NCBI GenBank assembly: GCA_963851295.1
Contig: CAWKOS010000001.1
Span: 930,001 to 994,000 of the forward strand
Source of the DNA: JAOPZW01 sp963851295
Lineage (GTDB): Bacteria > Actinomycetota > Thermoleophilia > Solirubrobacterales > Solirubrobacteraceae
Direction: 5' to 3'
Length of the DNA: 64,000 bases
The position numbers and the translations under genes were made by a program. Below are positions 50,769 through 59,153 of the stretch, piece by piece; the stretch's first letter is position 1, and every line of letters starts with the position of its first letter. The notes below the pieces were generated by a model. It saw nothing but the letters and a program-made list of their open reading frames with translations. It was not told the DNA's origin and did no database searches.

Positions 50769-50815
50769 GCGAACGACGATTTTCGGCCGCATAGCGGGCA
50801 TTTCTCGTCGCTCGC
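50769..50815. repeat. Second inverted repeat next to copy B
   Basis: GCGAACGACGA (50769-50779) and TCGTCGCTCGC (50805-50815) pair with one mismatch around a 25-nt loop. It is unrelated in sequence to copy B and lies 85 bp before ATG 50900. Confidence 0.4.
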
Positions 50816-50899
50816 CGGGGCCGCCCGCGCGCGTGCCGTCGCCGCGGTGACCGATCGCAACACATCGCGGCGCCCGGGGCGGTACAAACTGCCTTGGCG

Positions 50900-52099
50900 A
50901 TGGCGGACGAACCGACCCCCACGGGGCCCGACGAGAAGCAGGAAGCTCCCGACGGTCAGCAGGCCCCGGTGCCGCCGGCACCCCCGACCGAGCCCGTCCC
51001 GACCCTGACCGACGAGGCGCAGACGACGGCGCCCGCAGCGGCGGCGGACGGCGAGCCGCCCGCAGCGGAGGAGCCGCCCGCTCCAGCGGAGCCGCCCACG
51101 GCCGAGCAACCGCCCGCCGAGGAGCCGCCCACTCCAGCGGAGCCGCCCGCGGCCGAGCAACCGGCAGCAGCGGAGGAGCCACCCGCTCCGGCGGAGCCGC
51201 CCACGGCCGAGCAACCGCCCACTGACGCTCCCTCGATGCCCGCCCCGCCGGCCGCCGAAGCGGAGCCCGAGACCGCGGCGCCGCCCGCGGCGGAGCAGCC
51301 CGCGGCGGCGGCGGAGCAGCCCGCGGCCGAGCCGGAGCAGGCCGCTGCCGAGCAGGCCGCTGCCGAGCAGCCCGCGGCGGAGCAGCCCGCGGCCGAGCCG
51401 GAGCAGGCCGCCGCCGAGCAGGCGCAGCAGCAGCCTCAGCGCCCCCAAGGCAAGAAGCGCGACCGCCCGCGCCGCGACCGCGGCCAGGGCGCCGGCGGCG
51501 GGAAGCCGCGGCGCGATCGCGGCCCGCGCCAGCCCCAGCAGCAGCAGCGGGCGAGCGGGCCGCTTCCCTTCCAGGAGCTGCGCGACGCGGCGACCGCCGT
51601 CATCGACCTCTTCGGCGCCCGCCAGGCGCTGCGCGACGCCTTCGCCGCGCTCGGCGACAAGGAGCGGCGCGACCTCGCGCGGCTTGTCGCCGAGGACGGC
51701 GACTGGCGCGTGCGGGCGCGGAACATCGCGGCCGGCTCGCTCGGCGCGGGGCGCGTCGGCAAGGCGCTCGCGGCGCAGCAGATCTCGATGTCACGCGTCG
51801 AGGACCTCTGGCCGCTGACGCTCAGCCGCGAGGAGGCCGCCGAGCGCCAGGCCCGCGTGCGCAACGCCCGCCGCCGCGACGAGCGCCGCGCCCAACGCGA
51901 CCAGGAGCGCGAGCAGCGCAGCGACCGCGTCTCGCGCGCCGACCTCGAGAAGGCCCAGGACGGCCGCGTGGGCGCGCAGATCCGCATCGTCATCGGTGGC
52001 CAGCGCGACCGCCGCCGCAAGAGCGAGGGCGACGGCGAGGACCAGACCCCCAAGGACGAGCCGACCACGGCCGACCTGCTCGACCGCCTCGGCTACTGA
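50900..52099 (+). CDS. Protein with long Pro/Ala/Glu repeat region and basic C-terminal domain
   Basis: The 399-residue protein has a disordered N-terminal half (about 1-190) of Pro-Ala-Glu-Gln repeats. These include three 17-18-residue units with EEPPxPAEPPxAEQPxA and later AEQPAAEPEQAA units. A basic Arg/Lys/Gln linker (about 190-225, KKRDRPRRDRGQGAGGGKPR) follows. The conserved-looking helical domain at about 225-300 has FQELRDAATAVIDLFGARQA and ALGDKERRDLARLVAEDGDW, then a highly charged coiled region. It resembles nucleic-acid- or ribosome-associated scaffolds, but I recognise no family. CAAACT lies 9 nt before ATG 50900. Confidence 0.75.
   Translation: MADEPTPTGPDEKQEAPDGQQAPVPPAPPTEPVPTLTDEAQTTAPAAAADGEPPAAEEPPAPAEPPTAEQPPAEEPPTPAEPPAAEQPAAAEEPPAPAEPPTAEQPPTDAPSMPAPPAAEAEPETAAPPAAEQPAAAAEQPAAEPEQAAAEQAAAEQPAAEQPAAEPEQAAAEQAQQQPQRPQGKKRDRPRRDRGQGAGGGKPRRDRGPRQPQQQQRASGPLPFQELRDAATAVIDLFGARQALRDAFAALGDKERRDLARLVAEDGDWRVRARNIAAGSLGAGRVGKALAAQQISMSRVEDLWPLTLSREEAAERQARVRNARRRDERRAQRDQEREQRSDRVSRADLEKAQDGRVGAQIRIVIGGQRDRRRKSEGDGEDQTPKDEPTTADLLDRLGY
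51068..51223 (+). repeat. Three in-frame 51-54-bp coding repeats
   Basis: Units start at 51068, 51119 and 51173, each beginning GAGGAGCC and containing GCGGAGCCGCCC and GCCGAGCAACC. They encode a Pro/Glu/Ala-rich unit and are likely to vary in number between strains. Confidence 0.7.
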
Positions 52100-52102
52100 G
52101 CG

Positions 52103-52468
52103 ATGACCCCACGGACCCGGGACGCCGGCTGGGCCTTCGGGCTCAGCGCGTTCGCGATCGGCTGGGGCGTCGTGCTCGTCGCCGCGGCCTTCGTCGTCCC
52201 CGCCTACAGCGACGGCTCGACGCTGGTGCAGACGAACAGCGCCTGGATCGCCCTGCCCGTCGCCGTGCCGGCGCTGCTCGCGAGCATCGCCTTCCTGGGC
52301 CTGCATCGCCGCTGCGAGCGCGGCAGCACCGCCGGCACCGTCTGCGCCTGGCTCGCGATCGCCGCGCTGCTCGCCTTCGCCGTCGTGAGCATCCTCTCGA
52401 TCGGCATGCTCGTGCTCGTGCCCGCGGTGGCGCTCGCGGTCGCCGCGGCGCTCACGCCGTCCGCGTAA
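52103..52468 (+). CDS. Small membrane protein of unknown function
   Basis: The 121-residue protein has about four transmembrane segments: FGLSAFAIGWGVVLVAAAFV, AWIALPVAVPALLASIAFLG, and two in the C-terminal third (TVCAWLAIAALLAFAVVSIL, IGMLVLVPAVALAVAAALT). A short loop CERGST sits in the middle. It begins 3 nt after the preceding stop and is probably co-transcribed. No family recognised. Confidence 0.7.
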   Translation: MTPRTRDAGWAFGLSAFAIGWGVVLVAAAFVVPAYSDGSTLVQTNSAWIALPVAVPALLASIAFLGLHRRCERGSTAGTVCAWLAIAALLAFAVVSILSIGMLVLVPAVALAVAAALTPSA

Positions 52469-52545
52469 CACCCAAAGGCTGGAAATCCGGTCAGGTTTCA
52501 GGTAGACCCACGGTCCGACCCGTCCCCGCGTCCTCGGAGGGCCCG

Positions 52546-53937
52546 ATGCCACTGAAGCCCGACCCGACCTTCTACCCCTCGCCGGCGAGCGCCGCCGAGG
52601 GCCCGCCCGAGAAGCTCGCCTACGTCGTCACACTCAACACGGGCTCCAACGGCGACCGCAAGCCCGACGCGCTGGACGTCATCGACGTCGACCCGGCCTC
52701 CTCGAGCTACGGCACGAAGATCGGCCGCCTCGACATGCCCAACGTCGGCGACGAGCTGCACCACTTCGGCTGGAACGCCTGCTCGAGCGCGCTGTGCCCG
52801 TGGGCGCCCCACCCCCACGTCGAGCGCCGCTACCTGCTCGTCCCCGGCCTGCGCTCGAGCCGCATCCACGTCGTCGACGTCAAGGACGACCCGGTCAACC
52901 CCAAGCTCACGAAGGTCGTCGAGCCCGAGGAGCTCCACCACCGCACCGGCTACAGCCGCCCGCACACCGTCCACTGCGGCCCCGACGGCCTGTACGTCAG
53001 CGCCCTGGGCAACCCGGCCGGCGACGGGCCCGGCGGCGTCCTGCTCCTCGACCACGACGACTTCAGCCCCCGCGGGCGCTGGGAGATCGACCGCGGCCCA
53101 CAGCACCTCGCCTACGACGTCTTCTGGAACATCGGCTACGACACGCTGCTGACCAGCGAATGGGGCACGCCGAACATGGTCGAGGGCGGCATCAACCCGG
53201 AGCTGCTGCTCTCCAACCAGTACGGCCACCACCTCCACGTCTGGGACCTGCGCCGCCGCCGCCACAAGCAGGCGATCGACCTCGGCCCCGAGCACCAGAT
53301 GGTCCTCGAGCTGCGCCCCGCCCACGACCCGTCCAAGCCCTACGGCTTCGTCGGCGTCGTCGTCTCGACCGCGGACCTCAGCGCCTCGGTCTGGCTCTGG
53401 CGCCGCCAGGGCGACGGCAGCGTGACCGTCGAGAAGGTCATCACGATCCCGCCCGAGCCCGCGGACCCCGACCAGCTCCCCGACGCCCTGAAGCCCTTCA
53501 GCGCCGTCCCGCCGCTGGTCACCGACATCGCGCTGAGCATCGACGACCAGGACCTCTTCGTCTCCTGCTGGGGCACCGGCGAGCTCAAGCGCTACGACGT
53601 CTCCACGCCCCACGAGCCGCGCGAGACCGCCAGCGTGCGCATCGGCGGCATCGTCGAGCGCTCGGCGCACCCGGCCTCGGGGTCGGTCAATGGCGGCCCG
53701 CAGATGGTCGAGGTCAGCCGCGACGGCAAGCGCGTGTACCTGACCAACTCGCTCTACGCCTCCTGGGACGCGCAGTTCTACCCCGAGGGCATCGACGGCT
53801 GGATGGTCAAGCTCGACAACAACGGCTCGCTCGAGCTCGATCCGAGGTTCTTCGTCGAGTTCGACGGCGAGCGCCCCCACCAGGTCCGCCTCGAGGGCGG
53901 CGACGCCTCGAGCGACTCCTACTGCTTCCCGTCGTGA
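52546..53937 (+). CDS. Selenium-binding protein SBP56 family (methanethiol oxidase-like)
   Basis: The 463-residue protein follows the SBP56 pattern throughout: MPLKPDPTFYPSPASAAEGP, DELHHFGWNACSSALCPW, SRPHTVHCGPDGLYVSALGN, LTSEWGTPNMVEGGINPELL, YGHHLHVWDLRRRRHKQAID and the C-terminal HQVRLEGGDASSDSYCFP. Human SELENBP1 and bacterial MtoX of this family oxidise methanethiol to formaldehyde, H2S and H2O2 and bind copper. The His-rich and CSSALC segments match likely metal or thiol sites. GGAGG lies 5 nt from the ATG. It is coupled by GTGA to a membrane protein. Confidence 0.93.
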   Translation: MPLKPDPTFYPSPASAAEGPPEKLAYVVTLNTGSNGDRKPDALDVIDVDPASSSYGTKIGRLDMPNVGDELHHFGWNACSSALCPWAPHPHVERRYLLVPGLRSSRIHVVDVKDDPVNPKLTKVVEPEELHHRTGYSRPHTVHCGPDGLYVSALGNPAGDGPGGVLLLDHDDFSPRGRWEIDRGPQHLAYDVFWNIGYDTLLTSEWGTPNMVEGGINPELLLSNQYGHHLHVWDLRRRRHKQAIDLGPEHQMVLELRPAHDPSKPYGFVGVVVSTADLSASVWLWRRQGDGSVTVEKVITIPPEPADPDQLPDALKPFSAVPPLVTDIALSIDDQDLFVSCWGTGELKRYDVSTPHEPRETASVRIGGIVERSAHPASGSVNGGPQMVEVSRDGKRVYLTNSLYASWDAQFYPEGIDGWMVKLDNNGSLELDPRFFVEFDGERPHQVRLEGGDASSDSYCFPS

Positions 53938-54569
53938 CCCGCGACGCGGCATGGCTGACCCTGGCCGGGCTCGGTGTCTACCACGGCATCAACCCGGCCA
54001 TGGGCTGGCTGTTCGCGGTCTCGCGGGGGATGCAGGAGTGCAGCCGCCGCGCCGTGCTGCGCTCGCTGGTGCCGATCGCGATCGGCCACGAGGCGTCGAT
54101 CGCGCTCGTCGCCGCGCTCGTGCTCGGCCTGAGCACGACGACCGACCCGATGGCGCTGCGCATCGGCGCCGCGGCCGCGCTGGTGGCCTTCGGGATCTTC
54201 CGCTTCGTCAAGCCCCGCGCGCACTTCCGCTGGACCTCGATGCGCGTCTCCGACCGCGAGCTGGGCGTCTGGTCGTTCCTCATGTCGACGGCCCACGGCG
54301 CCGGGCTCATGGTCGCGCCGGTGCTCCTCGGGCTGCGCGCCTCCCAGCACTCCCACGACGACATGGCGATGCTCTCCGGCGGCCCGATCGACATCGCCGC
54401 CGTGGGCATCGCGGTCCACGTCGCGGCGATGCTCGCCGTCATGGGCACGATCGCCTTCTTCGTCTACGAACGCGTGGGTCTGCAGGTCCTGCGCCGGGCG
54501 TGGCTGAACACCGACCAGGCGTGGGCGGGGGCGTTCATCCTCGCGGGGGTGGTCACGCTCGCCAGCTGA
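53934..54569 (+). CDS. Polytopic membrane protein coupled to SBP56
   Basis: From GTG 53934 the 211-residue protein has six likely transmembrane helices. Notable segments are LGVYHGINPAMGWLFAVSRG near residue 13, IGHEASIALVAALVLGLS near 50, LMSTAHGAGLMVAPVLLGLR near 116 and VHVAAMLAVMGTIAFFVYER near 163. The conserved His-Gly elements inside helices and the His/Asp loop ASQHSHDDMAM suggest a metal- or small-molecule-handling membrane protein. I cannot assign a family. The GTGA overlap with the SBP56-like gene points to a shared function, possibly metal supply or electron transfer. Confidence 0.75.
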   Translation: MTRDAAWLTLAGLGVYHGINPAMGWLFAVSRGMQECSRRAVLRSLVPIAIGHEASIALVAALVLGLSTTTDPMALRIGAAAALVAFGIFRFVKPRAHFRWTSMRVSDRELGVWSFLMSTAHGAGLMVAPVLLGLRASQHSHDDMAMLSGGPIDIAAVGIAVHVAAMLAVMGTIAFFVYERVGLQVLRRAWLNTDQAWAGAFILAGVVTLAS

Positions 54570-54602
54570 CGGCTAAGGTCGCCCCGGAAGGACCTCTCCC
54601 GG

Positions 54603-57600
54603 ATGGCTACCTCCGAACCGCGCGTCCGCCTCCTCGGCGGCTTCTCCGTCGTGGTCGGCGGCGACCCGGTCGACGAGCGCGCGTGGCGCCTGCGCAAGGC
54701 CAAGGCGCTCGTCAAGCTCCTCGCGCTCGCGCCCGACCGCCGCATGCACCGCGAGCGAATCGCCGATCTGCTGTGGCCCGACCGCGACGCCGACGCGGCC
54801 GCCAACAACCTCCACCAGGCGCTCCACGCGGCGCGGCGCGCGATCGGCGCCGACGCGCTGCGCCTGAGCGACGGGCTCGTCGTCCTCGACGCCGAGGTCG
54901 ACGTCGACGCCTTCGAGCGCGCCGCCGCGCACGCGCGCGCCGCGCAGGAGGTCGACGCCTACGAGGCGGCCCTCGACCTCTTCGGCGAGCTGCTGCCCGA
55001 GGACCGCTACGAGCCGTGGGCCGACGCGCGCCGCGCCGCCCTGCTCGAGCTGCACACCGAGCTGTGCGTCGAGCTCGCCGAGCTCCACGGCGAGGAGCCC
55101 GAGGCGCTCGCCGCCCTGCAGCGCGCGCTCGTCGCCGACCCGCTCGCCGAGGGCGCCCACCGCGCGCTCATGCGGGCCTACGCGGGCAGCGGCCGCCGCC
55201 AGCAGGCGCTCGCCCAGTACCAGCTCCTGCGCCGGCGGCTGGACACCGAGCTCGCCGCCGAGCCCGACCCCGAGACGCGCGAGCTCTACCGCGAGCTGCT
55301 CTCCCCCACGCCCGCGGCGCCCGTCGCCGGCAACCTCCCGCGCCCGCTGACCTCCTTCGTCGGCCGCGAGCGCGAGCGCGCGGAGATCGCGCGCCTGCTC
55401 ACGCGCACGCGGATGCTCACCCTCACCGGCCCGGGCGGCTGCGGCAAGACGCGCCTGGCCATCGAGGCCCTGGCCGAGGCCCAGGACGCGCCCGACGGCG
55501 TGTGGTTCGTCGAGCTCGCGGGCCTGAGCGACAGCGCGCTCGTCGCCCAGGCGGCGGCCCTGGCGGTCGGCGTCCCGATCCCGGCCCACCGGTCCGCGCA
55601 GGAGGCGCTTGCCGCCCACCTCGCCGGCTCCCGGACGATCGTCGTCCTCGACAACTGCGAGCACGTCATCGCCGCCTGCGCGCGGCTCGCCGAGGACCTC
55701 CAGCGCGCCGGGCCCGGCGTGCGCGTCGTCGCGACGAGCCGCGAACCGCTGCGCTGCGAGGGCGAGGTCGCCTGGCGCGTGCCTTCGCTCGCCGAGGCCG
55801 GGCGCCTGTTCGTCGAGCGCGCGCTGGCCGCCGACCCCGGCTTCGCGCCCGAGGACGATAGCCAGATCGAGGAGATCTGCCGGCGCCTGGACGGCATGCC
55901 GCTGGCCATCGAGCTCGCCGCCGCGCGCGTGGCGGCGCTCCCGCTGGACCAGATCGCCCACCGCCTCGGGGACAGCCTCGACCTGCTCGCGGCGGGCAGC
56001 CGCACGGCGCGCACGCGCCAGCAGACCCTGCGCGCGACGATCGAATGGAGCCACGAGCTGCTCACGGGCGAGGAGCGCGTCCTCTTCCGCCGCCTGTCGG
56101 TCTTCGCCGGAGGCTTCACGCTGGAGGCCGCCGAGGAGGTCTGCGCCGGCGCGGCGATCGCCCGGCGCCGGATCGTCGACCTCGTCGCCCGGCTGGTCGA
56201 CAAGTCGCTGGTCAACGCCGCCGACCGCCGCTACCGCCTGCTCGACACGATCCGCCACTACGCCGACGAGCGCCTGCAGGCCGCGGGCGAGCACGCCACC
56301 GTGGCCCTCCGCCACCTCGACTGGTGCCTGGCGCTGGCCGAGGAGCACGACCCGCTCTCGGCCGGCCCGCGGCGCTCGCTGCGCACGCTGGAGGCCGAGC
56401 ACGACAACCTTCGCGCCGCGCTGGCCTTCGCGCTGCGCCACGACCCGCAGACCGCGCTGCGCCTGGCCACCTCGCTGTGGCGCTTCTGGCTGGACCGCGG
56501 CTACTTCGCCGAAGGCAACCGCTGGCTCGACGCCGCCCTGGCCGCCGCGCCCGAGCGCACGCCGCTGCGCGTCGAGGCGCTGCTGGCGGGCGCCGGGCTG
56601 TCGCTGCGCAGCGGCAGCGCCGAGGGCTACCTGCGGCGCGCCGAGGACGCCGTGAGCGACTACCGCGAGCTCGGCGACGAGCACGCCACCGCCGCCGCGC
56701 TCTACCAGCACGCCCTCTACGAGCAGTCGGTCAGCTCCACGGCGCGCGCCGCCGAGCTCTTCGTCGACGCGATCGGCCTGACGCGTCGCCTCGACGATCC
56801 GCGGCTGATCGCCGCGGCCACCTGCGCCTCGGCGATCACCCCGTGGTACCGCTCCGACCTCGAGCGGGCGGGCGCCGTGGTCGAGGAGGGGCTCGTCCTC
56901 CTGGACGGCGTGCCCGACGACGACACGCCCTTCTTCGAGCACGTCACGTTCGGCCTGTGCCCGCTGCCCGAGGGCCCCGACGGGCGCACGCGGCTGTACT
57001 TCGAGGAGACGATCTTCCCCTTCCACCGCTTCACACGCGCCCAGGCCGTCGGGCACGTGCTCAACAACCTGGCGTGGAGCGCCCGCGCCGCGGGCGACAC
57101 CGAGCGCGCCGCCCAGGCGCTGGAGGAGGCGGTGGGCCGCTTCCGGGCGATCCAGGACGCCTCGGGCGAGGCGGCGACCTTCAACCACCTCGGCAACCTC
57201 GCGCGCTCGCTGGGCGACGCCGAGCGCGGGCGCGCCCACCTGCGCGCGGCGCTCGACCTGCGCCGCCAGCTCGGCGAGACGCGTGGCACCACGATCAGCC
57301 TCATGTGCCTGGGGATGCTCGAGATCGGCACGGGCGACGTCGACCAGGGGCGCGAGCTCATGGCCGAGGCGCTGGCGCGCGCCGAGGCCGTCGACGACGT
57401 GCCCGCGATGAGCGGCGTGCAGACCAACTGGGGCCTGCTCGAGGAGCGCCGGGGCGACCTCGAGCGCGCCGAGCGGCTGCTCGACGAGGGCCAGGCGCTG
57501 TGGCACGCCCAGCTCCTGCGCCGCTTCGAGGGCTGGGCCCTGATCGCGCTGCGCGAGATCCGCGCCGCCCTGGGCGACGAGGAGGGCGCCGAGCGCGCCC

Positions 57601-57704
57601 GCGAGGCGGCGATCGCGGCGCTGGCGGGCGCCGAGGACGGCCTGGCCGCGCGCTATGTGGACGTCAAGCCGCCGCTAAGGGGACGCAAAGACCCCCGGCC
57701 TTAG
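54603..57704 (+). CDS. BTAD/SARP-type regulator with NB-ARC ATPase and TPR domains
   Basis: The 1033-residue regulator of the AfsR type has an N-terminal winged helix (about 7-95, VRLLGGFSVVVGG, RIADLLWPDRDADAAANNLH) and a bacterial transcriptional activation domain (98-235, VDAFERAAAHARAAQEVDAY). The NB-ARC ATPase (about 250-520) has Walker A LTGPGGCGKTRLAIEAL near 276, Walker B TIVVLDNCEHV near 350 and a GMPLAIELAA motif. C-terminal TPR-like repeats (about 590-1000) end the protein. It likely activates a small set of genes after ATP binding and ligand sensing through the repeats. The flavin oxidase gene downstream is the obvious candidate target. Confidence 0.92.
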   Translation: MATSEPRVRLLGGFSVVVGGDPVDERAWRLRKAKALVKLLALAPDRRMHRERIADLLWPDRDADAAANNLHQALHAARRAIGADALRLSDGLVVLDAEVDVDAFERAAAHARAAQEVDAYEAALDLFGELLPEDRYEPWADARRAALLELHTELCVELAELHGEEPEALAALQRALVADPLAEGAHRALMRAYAGSGRRQQALAQYQLLRRRLDTELAAEPDPETRELYRELLSPTPAAPVAGNLPRPLTSFVGRERERAEIARLLTRTRMLTLTGPGGCGKTRLAIEALAEAQDAPDGVWFVELAGLSDSALVAQAAALAVGVPIPAHRSAQEALAAHLAGSRTIVVLDNCEHVIAACARLAEDLQRAGPGVRVVATSREPLRCEGEVAWRVPSLAEAGRLFVERALAADPGFAPEDDSQIEEICRRLDGMPLAIELAAARVAALPLDQIAHRLGDSLDLLAAGSRTARTRQQTLRATIEWSHELLTGEERVLFRRLSVFAGGFTLEAAEEVCAGAAIARRRIVDLVARLVDKSLVNAADRRYRLLDTIRHYADERLQAAGEHATVALRHLDWCLALAEEHDPLSAGPRRSLRTLEAEHDNLRAALAFALRHDPQTALRLATSLWRFWLDRGYFAEGNRWLDAALAAAPERTPLRVEALLAGAGLSLRSGSAEGYLRRAEDAVSDYRELGDEHATAAALYQHALYEQSVSSTARAAELFVDAIGLTRRLDDPRLIAAATCASAITPWYRSDLERAGAVVEEGLVLLDGVPDDDTPFFEHVTFGLCPLPEGPDGRTRLYFEETIFPFHRFTRAQAVGHVLNNLAWSARAAGDTERAAQALEEAVGRFRAIQDASGEAATFNHLGNLARSLGDAERGRAHLRAALDLRRQLGETRGTTISLMCLGMLEIGTGDVDQGRELMAEALARAEAVDDVPAMSGVQTNWGLLEERRGDLERAERLLDEGQALWHAQLLRRFEGWALIALREIRAALGDEEGAERAREAAIAALAGAEDGLAARYVDVKPPLRGRKDPRP

Positions 57705-57740
57705 CTTCTGCTCCCGAATGGCATTCCACCCTAAGGGAGC
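57675..57740 (+). promoter_or_regulatory. Alternative RNA structures around the regulator stop and the oxidase Shine-Dalgarno
   Basis: GCTAAGG (57675-57681) can pair with CCTTAGC (57700-57706) across the regulator's stop codon. GCTCCC (57711-57716) can pair with GGGAGC (57735-57740), which contains the Shine-Dalgarno of the oxidase (AAGGGAG, 57733-57739). CCTTAG can also pair with CTAAGG at 57731-57736. Ribosomes ending the regulator could switch between these structures. Confidence 0.35.
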
Positions 57741-57749
57741 ACCATCCGC

Positions 57750-59153
57750 ATGACCACGATTCCGACCTTGGCAGACGGCGAGATCGCCGAGCTGCGCGAG
57801 GCGATCCGCGGCTCCGTCCTGGCGCCGGGCGAGCCCGAGTACGACGAGGCGAAGACCCTCTGGAACGGCATGTTCGACGACGTCGAGCCGGCGCTCATCG
57901 TGCGCTGCGCGGGCGCCGCCGACGTCATCCGCGCCATCGAGCTGGCCCGCAGCGAGGGCCTCGAGATCGCCGTCCGCGGCGGCGGCCACTCCATCCCCGG
58001 CTTCTCCACGGTCGACGGCGGCATCGTCATCGACCTCTCGCCCATGAAGGGCGCGCGCGTCGACCCGGCCACGCGCCGCGTCACCGCGCAGCCCGGGCTT
58101 CTCTGGCAGGACCTCGACGCCGAGACGCAGGCCTTCGGCCTGGCGGCGACCGGCGGCCTGATCTCCACCACCGGCGTCTCCGGCTTCACGCTCGGCGGCG
58201 GCATCGGCTGGCTGGTGCGCAAGCAGGGCCTCGCGGCCGACCACCTCATGGCCGCCGACGTCGTGACGGCCGACGGGCGCCTCGTGCGCGCCGGCGAAGG
58301 CGGCGACCCCGAGCTCCTCTGGGGGCTGCGCGGTGGCGGCGGCAACTTCGGCGTCGTCACCGCGCTGGAGCTCGCGCTCCAGCCCGTGGGCCCGATGGTC
58401 TACGGCGGCATCATCGTCTTCCCCGGCGATCGCGCGGACGAGGTCTGCCACTTCTTCGCCGACTGGACGGCGAGCGGCCTGGCCGACGAGCTGACCACGG
58501 TCCTCAACCTCACGACGGCGCCGCCGGCGCCCTTCATCCCCGAGGCCTTCCACGGCCAGCCCGTCGCGGTGGTCGCCGCCTGCCACGTCGGCAGCGCCGA
58601 CGAGGCCGAGCGCGCGCTGGCGCCCATACGGGCCCTCGGCAACCCGGTCGCGGACCTGCTGGGCCCGCTGCCCTACGTCGCGATGCAGCAGCTCCTGGAC
58701 CCGCTCTGGGCCAAGGGCCTGCGCAACCACATGAAGGCCGGCTACCTCGCCAACCTCGGCGGCGGCGCCATCAACACGCTGCTGCACGGCTGGCAGGCGA
58801 AGCCGTCGCCGATGAGCGAGCTGCACATCCACCACATGGGCGGCGCGGCCGCCCGCATGGACCCGAGCAGCGCGGCCTTCCCGCACCGCGAGGCGCCCTA
58901 CGTCGCCAACTTCGTCTCACGCTGGGAGGACCCGGCGACCGACGATGACCAGATCGGCTGGGGGCGCGACGTCTACGCCGCGCTCGAGGAGCACACGACC
59001 GGCGGCGCGTACATCAACTTCCTCTCCGACGAGGGCCAGGACCGCGTCCGGGCCGCCTACGGGGAGGACACCTACGCCCGGCTGCAGGCGCTCAAGCGCA
59101 CCTACGACCCCGACAATGCCTTCCACCGCAACCAGAACATCCTGCCCGGCTAG
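57750..59153 (+). CDS. FAD-linked oxidase with berberine-bridge domain
   Basis: The 467-residue flavoenzyme has a PCMH FAD-binding domain with AVRGGGHSIPGFSTVDGG near residue 73, whose His covalently binds FAD. TTGVSGFTLGGGIGWLVRK is near 148 and LLWGLRGGGGNFGVVTALEL near 189. The BBE domain at the C-terminus reads EDTYARLQALKRTYDPDNAF, then HRNQNILPG. The second covalent Cys of bicovalent members is not seen. It is of the 6-hydroxynicotine oxidase/oligosaccharide oxidase group, substrate unknown. AAGGGAG precedes ATG 57750 by 10 nt. The stop shares CTAG with the opposing gene. Confidence 0.92.
   Translation: MTTIPTLADGEIAELREAIRGSVLAPGEPEYDEAKTLWNGMFDDVEPALIVRCAGAADVIRAIELARSEGLEIAVRGGGHSIPGFSTVDGGIVIDLSPMKGARVDPATRRVTAQPGLLWQDLDAETQAFGLAATGGLISTTGVSGFTLGGGIGWLVRKQGLAADHLMAADVVTADGRLVRAGEGGDPELLWGLRGGGGNFGVVTALELALQPVGPMVYGGIIVFPGDRADEVCHFFADWTASGLADELTTVLNLTTAPPAPFIPEAFHGQPVAVVAACHVGSADEAERALAPIRALGNPVADLLGPLPYVAMQQLLDPLWAKGLRNHMKAGYLANLGGGAINTLLHGWQAKPSPMSELHIHHMGGAAARMDPSSAAFPHREAPYVANFVSRWEDPATDDDQIGWGRDVYAALEEHTTGGAYINFLSDEGQDRVRAAYGEDTYARLQALKRTYDPDNAFHRNQNILPG

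Noticed and set aside
50659..50922. Longer LOG-family protein starting at 50922
   Set aside because: The extension reads through the perfect inverted repeat of copy B and is unlike any LOG protein; ATG 50658 has a -10 and a family-like N-terminus.
51068..51223. Regular repeats suggestive of a CRISPR array
   Set aside because: They are in-frame coding repeats of a Pro/Ala/Glu-rich protein without unique spacers.
54573..57506. Very long minus-strand open frame opposite the BTAD regulator, and many similar antisense frames across the window
   Set aside because: In such GC-rich DNA, antisense and shifted frames stay open by codon bias. Their translations are low-complexity Arg/Ala/Pro-rich and match no domain, while the plus strand is clearly coding.
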